A stretch of 64,000 nt of DNA. Origin: an uncultured Verrucomicrobiota bacterium (lineage in GTDB: Bacteria; Verrucomicrobiota; Kiritimatiellia; CAIVKH01). The stretch covers positions 40,249 through 104,248 of the forward strand of contig CALKUH010000030.1 of NCBI GenBank assembly GCA_937996795.1. The letters run 5' to 3'. The notes beneath the pieces were generated by a model that had not been told where the DNA came from, did no database searches, and saw nothing but the letters and a program-made list of their open reading frames with translations. Shown in pieces: positions 16,612 through 25,264 of this stretch; position 1 is the stretch's first letter; the number at the start of each line of letters is the position of its first letter. Position numbers and translations under genes: made by a program.

Positions 16612-19065
16612 ATGGAAAAGCAGTCGATTTGGAAATGGTTGGTGCTGATCGGGCTCACCGCGTGGTCGATCGCGGTGGTCACGCCGTTCAGCGACAAGAT
16701 CAAGCTGGGCCTCGACCTGCAGGGCGGCACGCGGTACGTGCTCGAAGTGGACACCTCGGAACTCGACACCGAGGCTACGCGCGATGCGCAGGAGCGCGCG
16801 ATGGAGGTCATCCGCAACCGCGTGGACGCGATGGGCGTGGCCGAGCCGGTGATCTATGCCGAGCCCGGGAACCGCATCGTCGTGGAAATCCCCGGCCTCA
16901 AGGCGACGGACCGGGAGCGCGCGCTGAAGAACATCCAGAGCGCGGCCTACCTTGAATTCCGGATGGTGCACCCGGAGAACGATACGCTGGTTGATGAGTT
17001 CCTCGCGAAGGGCGAGGCGCCCGCGGGCTACCGCATGGTCAATGTCGGCGATGCCGGCGGACGCGACGAGAAGCTGCTCAAGCGCGACCGCACGCTGGAT
17101 GCCGCGGGGGAGACGGAGGAGAACGTGCGCGCGCGGGTCCGCAGTTTCCGCGCGCCGTCGGGGTACGAGCTGCTGCTGGAACGCGTGAAGCGCGGCGACC
17201 AGGATTTCTTCCGGCCGGCCTTTGTCAGCAAGCGCGCCGAATTGAAGGGCGAGAGCATCGCGAACGCGGCGGTGGACTACGACATGGTCCAGCGTCCCGT
17301 GGTGTCGATGCGGTTTGACGGGCCCGGCGGGCGCCGGTTCACGAACCTGACCCGCGACTATGCGCCGGGCGGCGCGAAGAATCCCGGCAACCGGATCCGC
17401 CAGCTCGGCATCGTGCTCGACGGCACGCTGTATTCCGCGCCGACGATCCGCGAGGCGATCTATGGCGGCTCGGCGCAGATCGAGGGCAACTTCACGCTCG
17501 GCGAGGCGCAGGATCTCGCGCTCGTGCTGCGCGCGGGCGCGCTGCCGGCGCCGGTGAAGCTGCTCGAGGAGCGCACGGTGGACCCGACGCTCGGCCAGGA
17601 TTCCATCGAATCGGGCAAGCGCGCGACGATCATCGGCGGCCTGGCCACGATCATCTTCATGGCGCTGTATTACACCATCGCGGGCGGCGTGGGAAATGTC
17701 GCGCTGCTGATGAACATCGTGTTGCTGCCGGTGGGCCTGATCATCACGGGCGGCTTCCTCAGCATCCTCGCGAACACCGGGTCCGCGGGCAGCGCCATGC
17801 ATTTGCCGACGCTCACGCTGCCGGGTATCGCGGGCATCGCGCTGACCATCGGTATGGCGGTGGACGCCAACGTGCTGATCTTCGAGCGCATGCGCGAGGA
17901 GCAGAAGGCGGGCAAGCGCTTCAAGTTCGTCATCGACGCCGGCTACAACAAGGCGTTCAGCGCGATTTTTGACGCGAACATCACGACGCTGCTGACGGCG
18001 ATTATCCTGTTCTGGCAGGGCACCGGCCCGGTCCGCGGCTATGCGGTGACGCTGAGCGCCGGCGTGATCGTGAGCATGTACACCGCGCTGGTCATCACGC
18101 GCATGGTGTTCGGGTTGCTGGCGCGGACGAACATCCAGCAGCTCAAGATGATGGAACTGATCCGCGAGACGAAGATCGACTTCCTCAAGGTCAGCAAGCC
18201 GTTCATCGCGTTGTCGCTGGTGGTGATCATCGCGACGTGGGCGCTGTTCTTCAAGAAGGGCGAGGCCAATTTCGGCGTCGACTTCCTCGGCGGCGCGTCG
18301 GTGACGATGCAGTTCAAGGAGAAGATCCCGGTGGAGGACATCCGCGCGACGCTGGCCGACGCCGGCCTGCGTGGGGCGACGGTGGCCTACCAGCGCGCGG
18401 CGCTGGTCGAGGGGAACGAGACGGTCCACGAGTATCTGGAAATCAAGGCGGACGACGGCGCGGGTCAGCAGGTGGCGGACACGATCACCGGCACGTACGC
18501 CGCGCAGGAATACCGTGTGCTCAAGGTGGACGAAGTGGGGCCGCAGATCGGCAAGGAGCTCCAGCGCAAGGCGATCGTCGCGACGTTGCTGGCGTTGGTG
18601 GCCCTGATTGTCTATGTGTCGATCCGTTTCGAGTTCCCGTTCGCCGTGGGCGCGGTGGTGGCGGTCTTCCACGACGTGCTCGTCGCGGTGGGCATCTTCT
18701 GCGCGATGGGCGGCCAGTTGAACCTGGCGATGGTGGCGGCGGTGCTGACGATCATCGGCTATTCCGTCAACGACACGATCGTGATCTTCGACCGCGTGCG
18801 CGAGAACCTGAAGCTCAACCCGGTCCGCTCGTTCCGCGAAATGGCGAACCTCAGCCTCAACCAGACGCTGAGCCGCACGTTGCTGACGACGTTCACGACG
18901 CTCTTCACGGTGGTGTCGCTGCTGCTGTTCGGCGGCGGCGCGATCTACGAGTTCTCGCTCCTGCTGTTCATCGGCATGATCGCGGGCGTGTACTCGACGA
19001 TCTACATCGCGACGCCGGTCGTGATGTTCTGGCACCGCCGCGACAAGGCGCCGTCCGCCGCCTGA
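16612..19065 (+). CDS. secDF: Fused protein-export subunits SecD-SecF
   Basis: SecD and SecF use the proton or sodium gradient to pull secreted proteins through SecYEG. Here both are one 817-residue chain. The SecD half starts with LGLDLQGGTRYVLEVD (~35-50), has the large periplasmic domain, then six membrane spans with TLPGIAGIALTIGMAVDANV. The SecF half begins near residue 520 (FGVDFLGGASVTMQFKEK) and repeats the six spans (TIIGYSVNDTIVIFDRVREN). Fused SecDF is common in Bacillus, Bacteroidetes and PVC bacteria. Confidence 0.96.
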   Translation: MEKQSIWKWLVLIGLTAWSIAVVTPFSDKIKLGLDLQGGTRYVLEVDTSELDTEATRDAQERAMEVIRNRVDAMGVAEPVIYAEPGNRIVVEIPGLKATDRERALKNIQSAAYLEFRMVHPENDTLVDEFLAKGEAPAGYRMVNVGDAGGRDEKLLKRDRTLDAAGETEENVRARVRSFRAPSGYELLLERVKRGDQDFFRPAFVSKRAELKGESIANAAVDYDMVQRPVVSMRFDGPGGRRFTNLTRDYAPGGAKNPGNRIRQLGIVLDGTLYSAPTIREAIYGGSAQIEGNFTLGEAQDLALVLRAGALPAPVKLLEERTVDPTLGQDSIESGKRATIIGGLATIIFMALYYTIAGGVGNVALLMNIVLLPVGLIITGGFLSILANTGSAGSAMHLPTLTLPGIAGIALTIGMAVDANVLIFERMREEQKAGKRFKFVIDAGYNKAFSAIFDANITTLLTAIILFWQGTGPVRGYAVTLSAGVIVSMYTALVITRMVFGLLARTNIQQLKMMELIRETKIDFLKVSKPFIALSLVVIIATWALFFKKGEANFGVDFLGGASVTMQFKEKIPVEDIRATLADAGLRGATVAYQRAALVEGNETVHEYLEIKADDGAGQQVADTITGTYAAQEYRVLKVDEVGPQIGKELQRKAIVATLLALVALIVYVSIRFEFPFAVGAVVAVFHDVLVAVGIFCAMGGQLNLAMVAAVLTIIGYSVNDTIVIFDRVRENLKLNPVRSFREMANLSLNQTLSRTLLTTFTTLFTVVSLLLFGGGAIYEFSLLLFIGMIAGVYSTIYIATPVVMFWHRRDKAPSAA

Positions 19066-19075
19066 GGAGCGCGCC

Positions 19076-20791
19076 GTGCCCCTTACGCCGGGCAAGGTCT
19101 GGCAGACGGTCGCATCGGATGACCGCGCTGCCGTTGCGCTGGCGCAGGAGGCCCGCATCCCGCTCGCGGTGGCCCGCCTGCTGCATGCGCGTGGCTACCG
19201 CGACGCCGAGGCGGCTGATCGATTCCTGAATCCGCGCCTGAGCGCCATCGGCGACCCCTTCGACCTGCCCGGCATGGAGGCGGCGGTCGCGCGCATCTGG
19301 CGCGCGGTAGATGCGGCGGAGCGCATCGCGGTCTTCGGCGACTACGATGTGGACGGCATCACCAGCGCGGCGTTGCTCACGCAGGTGTTGCGTGCGCTGG
19401 GCGCCGATGCCGTGCCGTTCCTGCCGCATCGTCTGGAGGAAGGCTATGGCCTCAGTCCCGAAGCGCTGGAGCGCTGTTTGGAATCCTGCCGGCCCCGGCT
19501 CCTGGTGACGGTGGATTGCGGGACGGGGTCCGTCGCGGCGGTGGAGGAGGCGTCGCGGCGGGGGGTGGATGTGATTGTGACGGACCACCACGAGCCGGGC
19601 GAGCAGCTCGCGCCGGCGTGCGCGCTGGTGAATCCGAAGCTGGGCGCCGATGAGCGGCTGCACGCGCTGGCGGGCGTGGGGGTCACGTTTAAACTCTGCC
19701 ACGCGCTGGCCAAACACGGCCGCGCCGCCGGGCGTCCGCTCGCGGGTCTAGACCTGAAGCCGCACCTGGATTTGGTGGCGCTTGGCACCATTGCGGACAT
19801 CGTGCCGCTCGTGGGGGAGAACCGCATCCTGGCGCGGCACGGACTTGTCCAGATGAACCAGACGCAGCGGCCGGGCCTGGAGGCGTTGATCGACGTGGCG
19901 GGCATCCAGGACGAAATCGATGCCTATGAGGTGGGGTTCCGGCTGGGTCCGCGTCTGAATGCGGCCGGACGCCTGGGCGATGCGCAGCGCGCGCTGGAGC
20001 TGTTGATGGGCGACGATGCGACGCGTGTGCGCGAGCTGGCGGAGGAACTGGACCGCTCCAATCGCGAGCGACAGGAGATCGAGGCGCGGACGTTGAAGGA
20101 AGCACTGGCCGAGTTGGAGGCGCGCTTCGATCCCGCCCGCGACTTCGGCCTCGTGGTGGGCCGTGCCGGCTGGCATCCCGGCGTGGTCGGCATCGTGGCG
20201 TCGCGCCTGCTGCAGCGTTTCCACCGCCCGGTGGCGGTCGTGGCCGTGTCGGATGACGGCGGGCGCGGTTCCTGCCGTAGCATCGAAGGGTTCGACATGG
20301 TGGCCGGGTTGCGCGCGTGCGCGGATGATTTGGCGAAATATGGCGGCCATGCGATGGCCGCGGGCCTGGAACTCAAGCCGGGGCGCCTGGCCTCCTTCGC
20401 CGAATCGTTCAACGTGGCGGCAGGCCAGTTGCTGGCCGGGCGCGACCTGCGGCCCACCCAGCGGATTGACGCGTGGCTGGCGCTGGACGAAGTGGACGAC
20501 GCGCTGGCCGACGCGATGGACCGCCTGCGGCCCTTCGGGGTCGGCAACACGACCCCGGTCTGGGCCGCCCGCGCCGTGCGCGTGGTCGGGCCGCCGCGCG
20601 TGGTGGGGCAGGGTCATCTGAAACTGCTGCTCGCCGGCGGCGGGCGCCAGGTGGAAGCCATGGGGTGGGGGATGGCGGAGCGCCCCCTGCCGGAGGGTCC
20701 GCTGGACGTGGCCTTCCAGCTCAAGCGCGATCGTTTCCGTGGCCAGGAGCGCCTGGTGCTGCACCTGCAGGACTTCCGGGCCGCTGAATAA
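19076..20791 (+). CDS. recJ: Single-stranded-DNA exonuclease RecJ
   Basis: RecJ degrades single-stranded DNA 5' to 3' in recombination and mismatch repair. The DHH phosphoesterase motifs are clear: FGDYDVDGITSAALL, VTVDCGTG, VTDHHEPGEQ, LVALGTIADIVPL and GPRLNAAGRLGDA. The DHHA1 domain follows with GYGGHAMAAG-like sequence (here KYGGHAMAAGLELKPGRL). The length is 571 residues. The start is GTG 19076, ten bases after secDF, consistent with the same operon. Confidence 0.96.
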   Translation: MPLTPGKVWQTVASDDRAAVALAQEARIPLAVARLLHARGYRDAEAADRFLNPRLSAIGDPFDLPGMEAAVARIWRAVDAAERIAVFGDYDVDGITSAALLTQVLRALGADAVPFLPHRLEEGYGLSPEALERCLESCRPRLLVTVDCGTGSVAAVEEASRRGVDVIVTDHHEPGEQLAPACALVNPKLGADERLHALAGVGVTFKLCHALAKHGRAAGRPLAGLDLKPHLDLVALGTIADIVPLVGENRILARHGLVQMNQTQRPGLEALIDVAGIQDEIDAYEVGFRLGPRLNAAGRLGDAQRALELLMGDDATRVRELAEELDRSNRERQEIEARTLKEALAELEARFDPARDFGLVVGRAGWHPGVVGIVASRLLQRFHRPVAVVAVSDDGGRGSCRSIEGFDMVAGLRACADDLAKYGGHAMAAGLELKPGRLASFAESFNVAAGQLLAGRDLRPTQRIDAWLALDEVDDALADAMDRLRPFGVGNTTPVWAARAVRVVGPPRVVGQGHLKLLLAGGGRQVEAMGWGMAERPLPEGPLDVAFQLKRDRFRGQERLVLHLQDFRAAE

Positions 20792-20876
20792 AGAACTTAA
20801 CGAGATTTCAGGGATTCCGCTTGCGTACCCCGCACCCCTGCACTACGTTCCTACGCCTGTTTCAGGGAGAAATACG

Positions 20877-21104
20877 ATGGCCAAGGAATGTGAAATTTGC
20901 GGCAAGGGTTCAGTCACGGGTAACCGGATCATCCGGCACGGCTTGCCGAAGAAAAAAGGCGGCATCGGCTTGCACACCACTGGTGTGACACGGCGCCGGT
21001 TCCTGCCGAACCTGCAGCGCCTGCGCGCGCGTGTGGACGGCAAGACCCGTACGATGCGTGTCTGCACGTCGTGCATCAAGTCCGGCAAGATCCAGAAGGC
21101 CTAA
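20877..21104 (+). CDS. rpmB: 50S ribosomal protein L28 (zinc form)
   Basis: The 75-residue protein starts MAKECEICGKGSVTGN and has TRRRFLPNLQRLRARVDGK, the L28 signature. Two CxxC pairs (CEIC near the N-terminus, CTSC near the C-terminus) make it the zinc-binding form. I chose ATG 20877; a longer upstream in-frame reading has no homology. It stands alone among non-ribosomal genes, between recJ and gltA, with gltA starting only 13 bases downstream. Confidence 0.95.
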   Translation: MAKECEICGKGSVTGNRIIRHGLPKKKGGIGLHTTGVTRRRFLPNLQRLRARVDGKTRTMRVCTSCIKSGKIQKA

Positions 21105-21117
21105 GGACGGCGCGCGG

Positions 21118-22416
21118 ATGCTGGAAAACAACAAAGTCGCGACGGCGGACCTCGTCATCGGGGATAAGAAATTCTCCTATCCGGTCTATGAAGGCACGGA
21201 GCAGGAGCGTGCGCTCGACATCCGCAAGCTGCGCGCGGATACGGGGCTCATCACCTACGATCCCGGCTTTGTAAATACCGGCTCCTGCGAGAGCACGATC
21301 ACCTTTCTCGACGGGGAGAAGGGGATCCTCCGCTATCGCGGCTACAACATCGAGGATCTCGCGGAGAACTGCGAGTTCATCGAAGTGGCCTACCTCTTGA
21401 TCCACGGCAAGCTGCCGACGAAGACGGAGCGCCAGCGCTATGCGCGCCTGCTGAACCGCAACTCGATGTTGCACGAGGACATGCAGGCGTTCTTCCGCAA
21501 CTATCCCGAACGCGCGCATCCGATGGCGGTGGCGTCGGCGATGGCGGTCTCGCTGTCCAGTTTTTATCCGGAACTCGAGGACGCGGAGGAGGAGAAGAGC
21601 CTCGCCGCGACGCGCTTGATTTCCAAGATCCGCACGATGGCCGCCTTCTGCTACAAGAAGTCCATCGGCGAACCGTTCGTCCACCCGAGCAGCAAGCTGA
21701 CCTACTGCGAGAACCTGCTCAACATGATGTTCGCGTCCCCGGTGGCGGATTACAAACTGGATCCCGTCCTCGTGAAGGCGATGAACCAGTTGCTGATCTT
21801 GCACGCGGACCACGAGCAAAACGCGTCCACCTCCGTCGTCCGCATGGTCGGCAGCACGGGCGCGAACCTGTACGCCTCCGTCTCCGCCGGCATCTGCGCC
21901 CTGTGGGGCCCGCTGCACGGCGGCGCCAACCAGGAAGTGATGGAGATGCTGGAGACCATCCAGCGCAACGGCGGCGATGTCGACAAGATGGTGGCGCGCG
22001 CGAAGGATCCGGACGACTCGTTCCGCCTCTACGGCTTCGGGCACCGCGTCTACAAGAGCTACGATCCGCGCGCCAAGATCGCGAAAAAAGTCTGCACCGA
22101 GGTGTTTAACAAACTCGGCATCAACGATCCGCTGCTCGAAATCGCGATGAAGCTCGAGGAGCGCGCGCTGAACGACGAGTACTTCGTGAAGCGCAAGCTG
22201 TACCCGAACGTGGACTTCTACACGGGCATCACCTACCGCGCGATGGGGTTCCCGACCAACATGTTCACGGTCCTGTTCGCGATCGGGCGCCTGCCCGGCT
22301 GGATCTCCCAGTGGTACGAACTGCACAACGACCCGAGTCAGAAGATCGGGCGCCCGCGCCAGGCCTACATGGGCCCGACGCAATTGCCGTTCGTGCCGAT
22401 CGACCAGCGGACCTGA
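21118..22416 (+). CDS. gltA: Citrate synthase
   Basis: This enzyme condenses acetyl-CoA and oxaloacetate at the entry to the citric acid cycle. Catalytic residues are visible: His in GPLHGGANQEVMEML, His in GFGHRVYKSYDPRAK and Asp in PNVDFYTGI. The N-terminal beta domain (VYEGTEQERALDIRKLRADT) and the 432-residue length fit the bacterial type II, hexameric class. The start is ATG 21118. It sits 13 bases after rpmB, an unusual partner, and a small TPR gene follows. Confidence 0.96.
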   Translation: MLENNKVATADLVIGDKKFSYPVYEGTEQERALDIRKLRADTGLITYDPGFVNTGSCESTITFLDGEKGILRYRGYNIEDLAENCEFIEVAYLLIHGKLPTKTERQRYARLLNRNSMLHEDMQAFFRNYPERAHPMAVASAMAVSLSSFYPELEDAEEEKSLAATRLISKIRTMAAFCYKKSIGEPFVHPSSKLTYCENLLNMMFASPVADYKLDPVLVKAMNQLLILHADHEQNASTSVVRMVGSTGANLYASVSAGICALWGPLHGGANQEVMEMLETIQRNGGDVDKMVARAKDPDDSFRLYGFGHRVYKSYDPRAKIAKKVCTEVFNKLGINDPLLEIAMKLEERALNDEYFVKRKLYPNVDFYTGITYRAMGFPTNMFTVLFAIGRLPGWISQWYELHNDPSQKIGRPRQAYMGPTQLPFVPIDQRT

Positions 22417-22439
22417 TCCGCCGCCCGCCGCCCCGGCTT

Positions 22440-22847
22440 ATGAGCGATGCCTCCTCCAAACCGGTGCAGAAACCCCACAGGCTGGAACTCCAGTTCCTCG
22501 AAGGCGTGCGCCGCCGCGTCCCCGGCCACGAGCCCGTCCTGCAGGCGCTCGGCCACCTGTACACCCGCGTGGGCCGCTATGCGGATGGCTTGCAGATCGA
22601 CCTCGAATTGACACGCCTCCAGCCGGAGGACGACCAGAACTGGTACAACCTCGCCTGCAGCTACGCCCTCATCGGCGACCGTGAAAAGGCATTATCCGCG
22701 CTCGAACGCGCCATCCAGCTGGGCTACGACGATGCCGACTGGATGAGGAAAGACAAGGACCTCGCGAACCTGCACGGCGACCCGGCGTTTGAGGAACTGG
22801 TGAAGCGAATGACGGTGCGTCCGCGCTGGAACGGTTCCGGAGGGTGA
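22440..22847 (+). CDS. Small TPR protein
   Basis: This 135-residue protein has about two tetratricopeptide units (LGHLYTRVGRYADGLQIDLE, and WYNLACSYALIGDREKALSA), followed by a degenerate third with DADWMRKDKDLANLHGDPAF. The last block resembles TPR-associated ends that often close with the phrase HGDPAFEELV. No signal peptide or membrane segment is seen, so it is probably a cytoplasmic adaptor. It follows gltA by 23 bases. The start at ATG 22440 is in frame with the repeats. Confidence 0.8.
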   Translation: MSDASSKPVQKPHRLELQFLEGVRRRVPGHEPVLQALGHLYTRVGRYADGLQIDLELTRLQPEDDQNWYNLACSYALIGDREKALSALERAIQLGYDDADWMRKDKDLANLHGDPAFEELVKRMTVRPRWNGSGG

Positions 22848-22860
22848 GTTCCCGTCGGAG

Positions 22861-23622
22861 TTAGGGCGTGTCTGTGGATCCGATTCGATCCAGGACTGAT
22901 TTTTTGAACCACGACGGAATCAAATTCGTCTTCAATTCCAATCGCCTGCCATCCGTGATCTCGGCCAGCCATGTGTGTCGTTCGTCCGCACTGTCGCCCG
23001 AGTTGTCGAAGATGTAGGCCCTGTTCGTGTGTCGGATCGCCTCCATCAGCAGCCCCAAAGACCGCTCATAGCGACTCTGAATAAGCTCGACCGGGACCGC
23101 GTGTCCGCCGAGGCGCACTCTGTTTTGAACGCGGGAGATGTTGATTGTGGGATCATCTGTTGCGATGAAGTAGAGATACGTTCGATAGCCCATTGACTGC
23201 GCCCGCTCCAGAAGCGAGATTTTGCCGGGGTGTGACATGACGGTCTCCACCGTAAACGTCACCTGTCGGGCCATGAGCTTCTGGCGAACATAATCACAGA
23301 TCACGGACGCAAAATAGGCGTTTACCGGAACGGTGTTGAACTCCAAGCGGCTGCCGGACGCGTGGAGTCGCGCGATTTCATGGGCCAGTCCGGCTGAAGA
23401 CAAAAGAGTCGATTGGGCGAGAAACGGGAGAATTTCCGCCGAAGCGGTCGTGATGCCGTATTCAGAAAAATCCAGAAAACCTGAAGCACGTATCGACTGT
23501 TCCAGCTCGTCGGGATTCAGGTAGAACCCAAGAAGCGCGGGCGGCAAATACGCCTTCAGGGTGCTCTTTCCGGAACCGTTCGGCCCGGCAAACATGCGAA
23601 GGCGTGGTGTGGCGCCTTTCAC
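22861..23622 (-). CDS. Zeta-toxin-like P-loop kinase
   Basis: The 253-residue protein has a Walker A motif MFAGPNGSGKST near the N-terminus, then FYLNPDEL and the later TVETVMSHPGKISLLERAQ. This is the layout of zeta/PezT-type toxins, which phosphorylate UDP-N-acetylglucosamine, and of related ATPases that pair with a small antitoxin. It begins with GTG at 23622, overlapping the small upstream gene by four bases (GTGA). Base composition is visibly less GC-rich than its neighbours, suggesting acquisition. The toxic activity is inferred from family and gene pairing only. Confidence 0.8.
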   Translation of the reverse strand: MKGATPRLRMFAGPNGSGKSTLKAYLPPALLGFYLNPDELEQSIRASGFLDFSEYGITTASAEILPFLAQSTLLSSAGLAHEIARLHASGSRLEFNTVPVNAYFASVICDYVRQKLMARQVTFTVETVMSHPGKISLLERAQSMGYRTYLYFIATDDPTINISRVQNRVRLGGHAVPVELIQSRYERSLGLLMEAIRHTNRAYIFDNSGDSADERHTWLAEITDGRRLELKTNLIPSWFKKSVLDRIGSTDTP

Positions 23623-23840
23623 CGGATGGCGATCGTTTTGCCGACCTTTACGCGAATAGGCGGATCGATCTGTTTCACGACAACCCGGTGGCCATCCGGG
23701 AAGACCTGATAAATCGTACCTGCACTTGATTGGAGGACGCTTTGCCCGGACGAGAGTACGCGATCCCGCGCGGAGGCAAACGCCTTCGCTGAGAGCGCCG
23801 GAAACCCGCGTTCCAACGACTGGATGTGTTTGTCCGTCAT
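23619..23840 (-). CDS. Putative antitoxin partner of zeta-like toxin
   Basis: This 73-residue protein (starting MTDKHIQSLERGFPALSA) is directly upstream of the toxin-like gene and overlaps it by four bases. The N-terminal half is helical; the C-terminal half (YQVFPDGHRVVVKQIDPP) looks like a short beta segment. It has no recognisable DNA-binding motif. The role as antitoxin is inferred from size, order and translational coupling. A GTG eight codons upstream could also serve as start. Confidence 0.65.
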   Translation of the reverse strand: MTDKHIQSLERGFPALSAKAFASARDRVLSSGQSVLQSSAGTIYQVFPDGHRVVVKQIDPPIRVKVGKTIAIR

Positions 23841-23892
23841 GGCGTTGTGCTTACAATAGCCCACCGCTGGTGAGAGGGCAAGAAGGCATACG

Positions 23893-23968
23893 TGGCGTCC
23901 CCAACCGGATTCGAACCGGTGTTACCAGGATGAAAACCTGGTGTCCTGGGCCTCTAGACGATGGGGAC
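23893..23968 (-). tRNA. tRNA-Glu (anticodon TTC)
   Basis: Read on the minus strand the 76 bases fold into a cloverleaf. The acceptor GTCCCCA (23968-23962) pairs with TGGGGAC (23903-23897), the anticodon loop TTTTCAT carries TTC, and the T arm holds GGTTCGAATCC. The CCA end is encoded. It lies between the toxin-antitoxin pair and leuB. Confidence 0.96.
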
Positions 23969-24097
23969 CCCTCGAAAAGGCTGCCGACAGTACCACATCC
24001 CTCCGCGCGGGCAATCCCTTTTCCTCGCTTTTTCGCACATCGAATTCCACTTGAGGCGCGGGGAGGGTGGGCCGTATAACCGGACCCTTTTAGCGGT

Positions 24098-24149
24098 GTT
24101 TTTACAGACGTTGGAAGCGCCGCAAAAAGTTTTTACAGACGTTGTAAAT
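24098..24149. promoter_or_regulatory. Paired TTTACA-N5-TGTAAA operator-like motif before leuB
   Basis: Two copies lie 31 bp apart: GTTTTTACAGACGTTGGA (24098-24115, right half degenerate) and GTTTTTACAGACGTTGTAAA (from 24129), a full inverted repeat of TTTACA around GACGT. The second copy ends 17 bases before the GTG start of leuB and just precedes its GGAAGGAG ribosome-binding site. The spacing of about three helical turns would place two bound dimers on one face of the DNA. Confidence 0.78.
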
Positions 24150-24165
24150 CGGAAGGAGCGGGAAC

Positions 24166-25260
24166 GTGGCGAATCAGTACAAGATTGCAGTGCTGCCGGG
24201 TGATGGCATCGGGCCGGAAGTCATGGCGGAAGCGCTCTCGGTGTTGGAGGTTGCGCAGGCGAAGTTCGGGTTCCGTCTCGAACTCACGCACGCGGATGTC
24301 GGCGGGATCGCGATCGACCGGCATGGCCATGCGCTGCCGGATGAGACGCTTTCGGTGTGCGACGCGAGCGCGGCGATCCTGTTCGGCTCCGTCGGCGGGC
24401 CGAAGTGGGAGAGCCTGCCGCCGGCACAGCAGCCGGAACGCGCGGCGCTGTTGCCGCTGCGCAAGCGCTACGACCTGTTCTGCAATCTGCGCCCGGCGAA
24501 GGTGTTTCGCCCGCTGGTCGCGGCGAGTCCGCTGAGCCCGGCGATCGTGGGCGAGGGGTTCGACCTCCTGGTCGTCCGCGAGCTGACCGGTGGCGCGTAT
24601 TTCGGCCAGCCGAAGGGGCGCGAGGGGACTGGCGAGACGGAGAAGGCGTACGACACGATGGTCTATACGCGCGGCGAAATCCGCCGCATCGCGCACATGG
24701 CGTTCAAGGCCGCGCGCCTGCGCCGCCGCAAGGTGGCGTCGGTGGACAAGGCGAACGTGCTGTCGAGCATGGTGCTGTGGCGCGAGGTGGTGAAAGAGGT
24801 GGCGCGCGAGTATCCGGACGTGGAACTCGAGCACATCTATGTGGACAACGCGACGATGCAGTTGATCCGCAATCCGCACCGCTTCGACGTGCTGCTGGCC
24901 GAGAACATGTTCGGCGACATCATTTCGGACGAGTGCGCGATGCTGACCGGCTCGATCGGCCTGCTCGCCTCGGCGAGCCTCAACGAGAAGAGCTTCGGCC
25001 TGTTCGAGCCCGCCGGCGGCACGGCGCCGGACATCGCGGGCAAGGGCATCGCGAATCCGATTGCGCAGATCCTGTCCGCGGCGTTGATGCTGCGCTACAG
25101 CCTCAACCAGGGCGCGGCGGCGGATGCGATTGAGCGCGCGGTGGCGCAGGTGCTGGACGCGGGCATCTACACGGCGGATATTGCGCCGAAGGGCGCGCCC
25201 ACGGTGAACACCGCGGGCATGGGCCGGGCGATTCGTGAACGGTTGCAGCAGAAGGGATAG
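24166..25260 (+). CDS. leuB: 3-isopropylmalate dehydrogenase
   Basis: LeuB oxidatively decarboxylates 3-isopropylmalate in leucine synthesis. The 364-residue protein has the start YKIAVLPGDGIGPEVM, the substrate loop ELTGGAYFGQPKGREG, the catalytic region VDNATMQLIRNPHRFDVLL and metal-binding ENMFGDIISDECAMLTGSIG. The GTG start (24166) has AAGGAG upstream. It is followed by asd after four bases, joining leucine and aspartate-family synthesis in one unit under the paired motif. Confidence 0.96.
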   Translation: MANQYKIAVLPGDGIGPEVMAEALSVLEVAQAKFGFRLELTHADVGGIAIDRHGHALPDETLSVCDASAAILFGSVGGPKWESLPPAQQPERAALLPLRKRYDLFCNLRPAKVFRPLVAASPLSPAIVGEGFDLLVVRELTGGAYFGQPKGREGTGETEKAYDTMVYTRGEIRRIAHMAFKAARLRRRKVASVDKANVLSSMVLWREVVKEVAREYPDVELEHIYVDNATMQLIRNPHRFDVLLAENMFGDIISDECAMLTGSIGLLASASLNEKSFGLFEPAGGTAPDIAGKGIANPIAQILSAALMLRYSLNQGAAADAIERAVAQVLDAGIYTADIAPKGAPTVNTAGMGRAIRERLQQKG

Positions 25261-25264
25261 AGCG

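Noticed and set aside
16507..19158. 883-codon minus-strand open frame opposite secDF
   Set aside because: It is a shadow of secDF; the translation is Arg/His/Asp-rich low-complexity sequence typical of antisense frames in GC-rich DNA.
22861..23968. Larger integrated element next to tRNA-Glu
   Set aside because: No integrase, direct repeats of the tRNA end or further cargo were visible; only the two-gene pair stands out.
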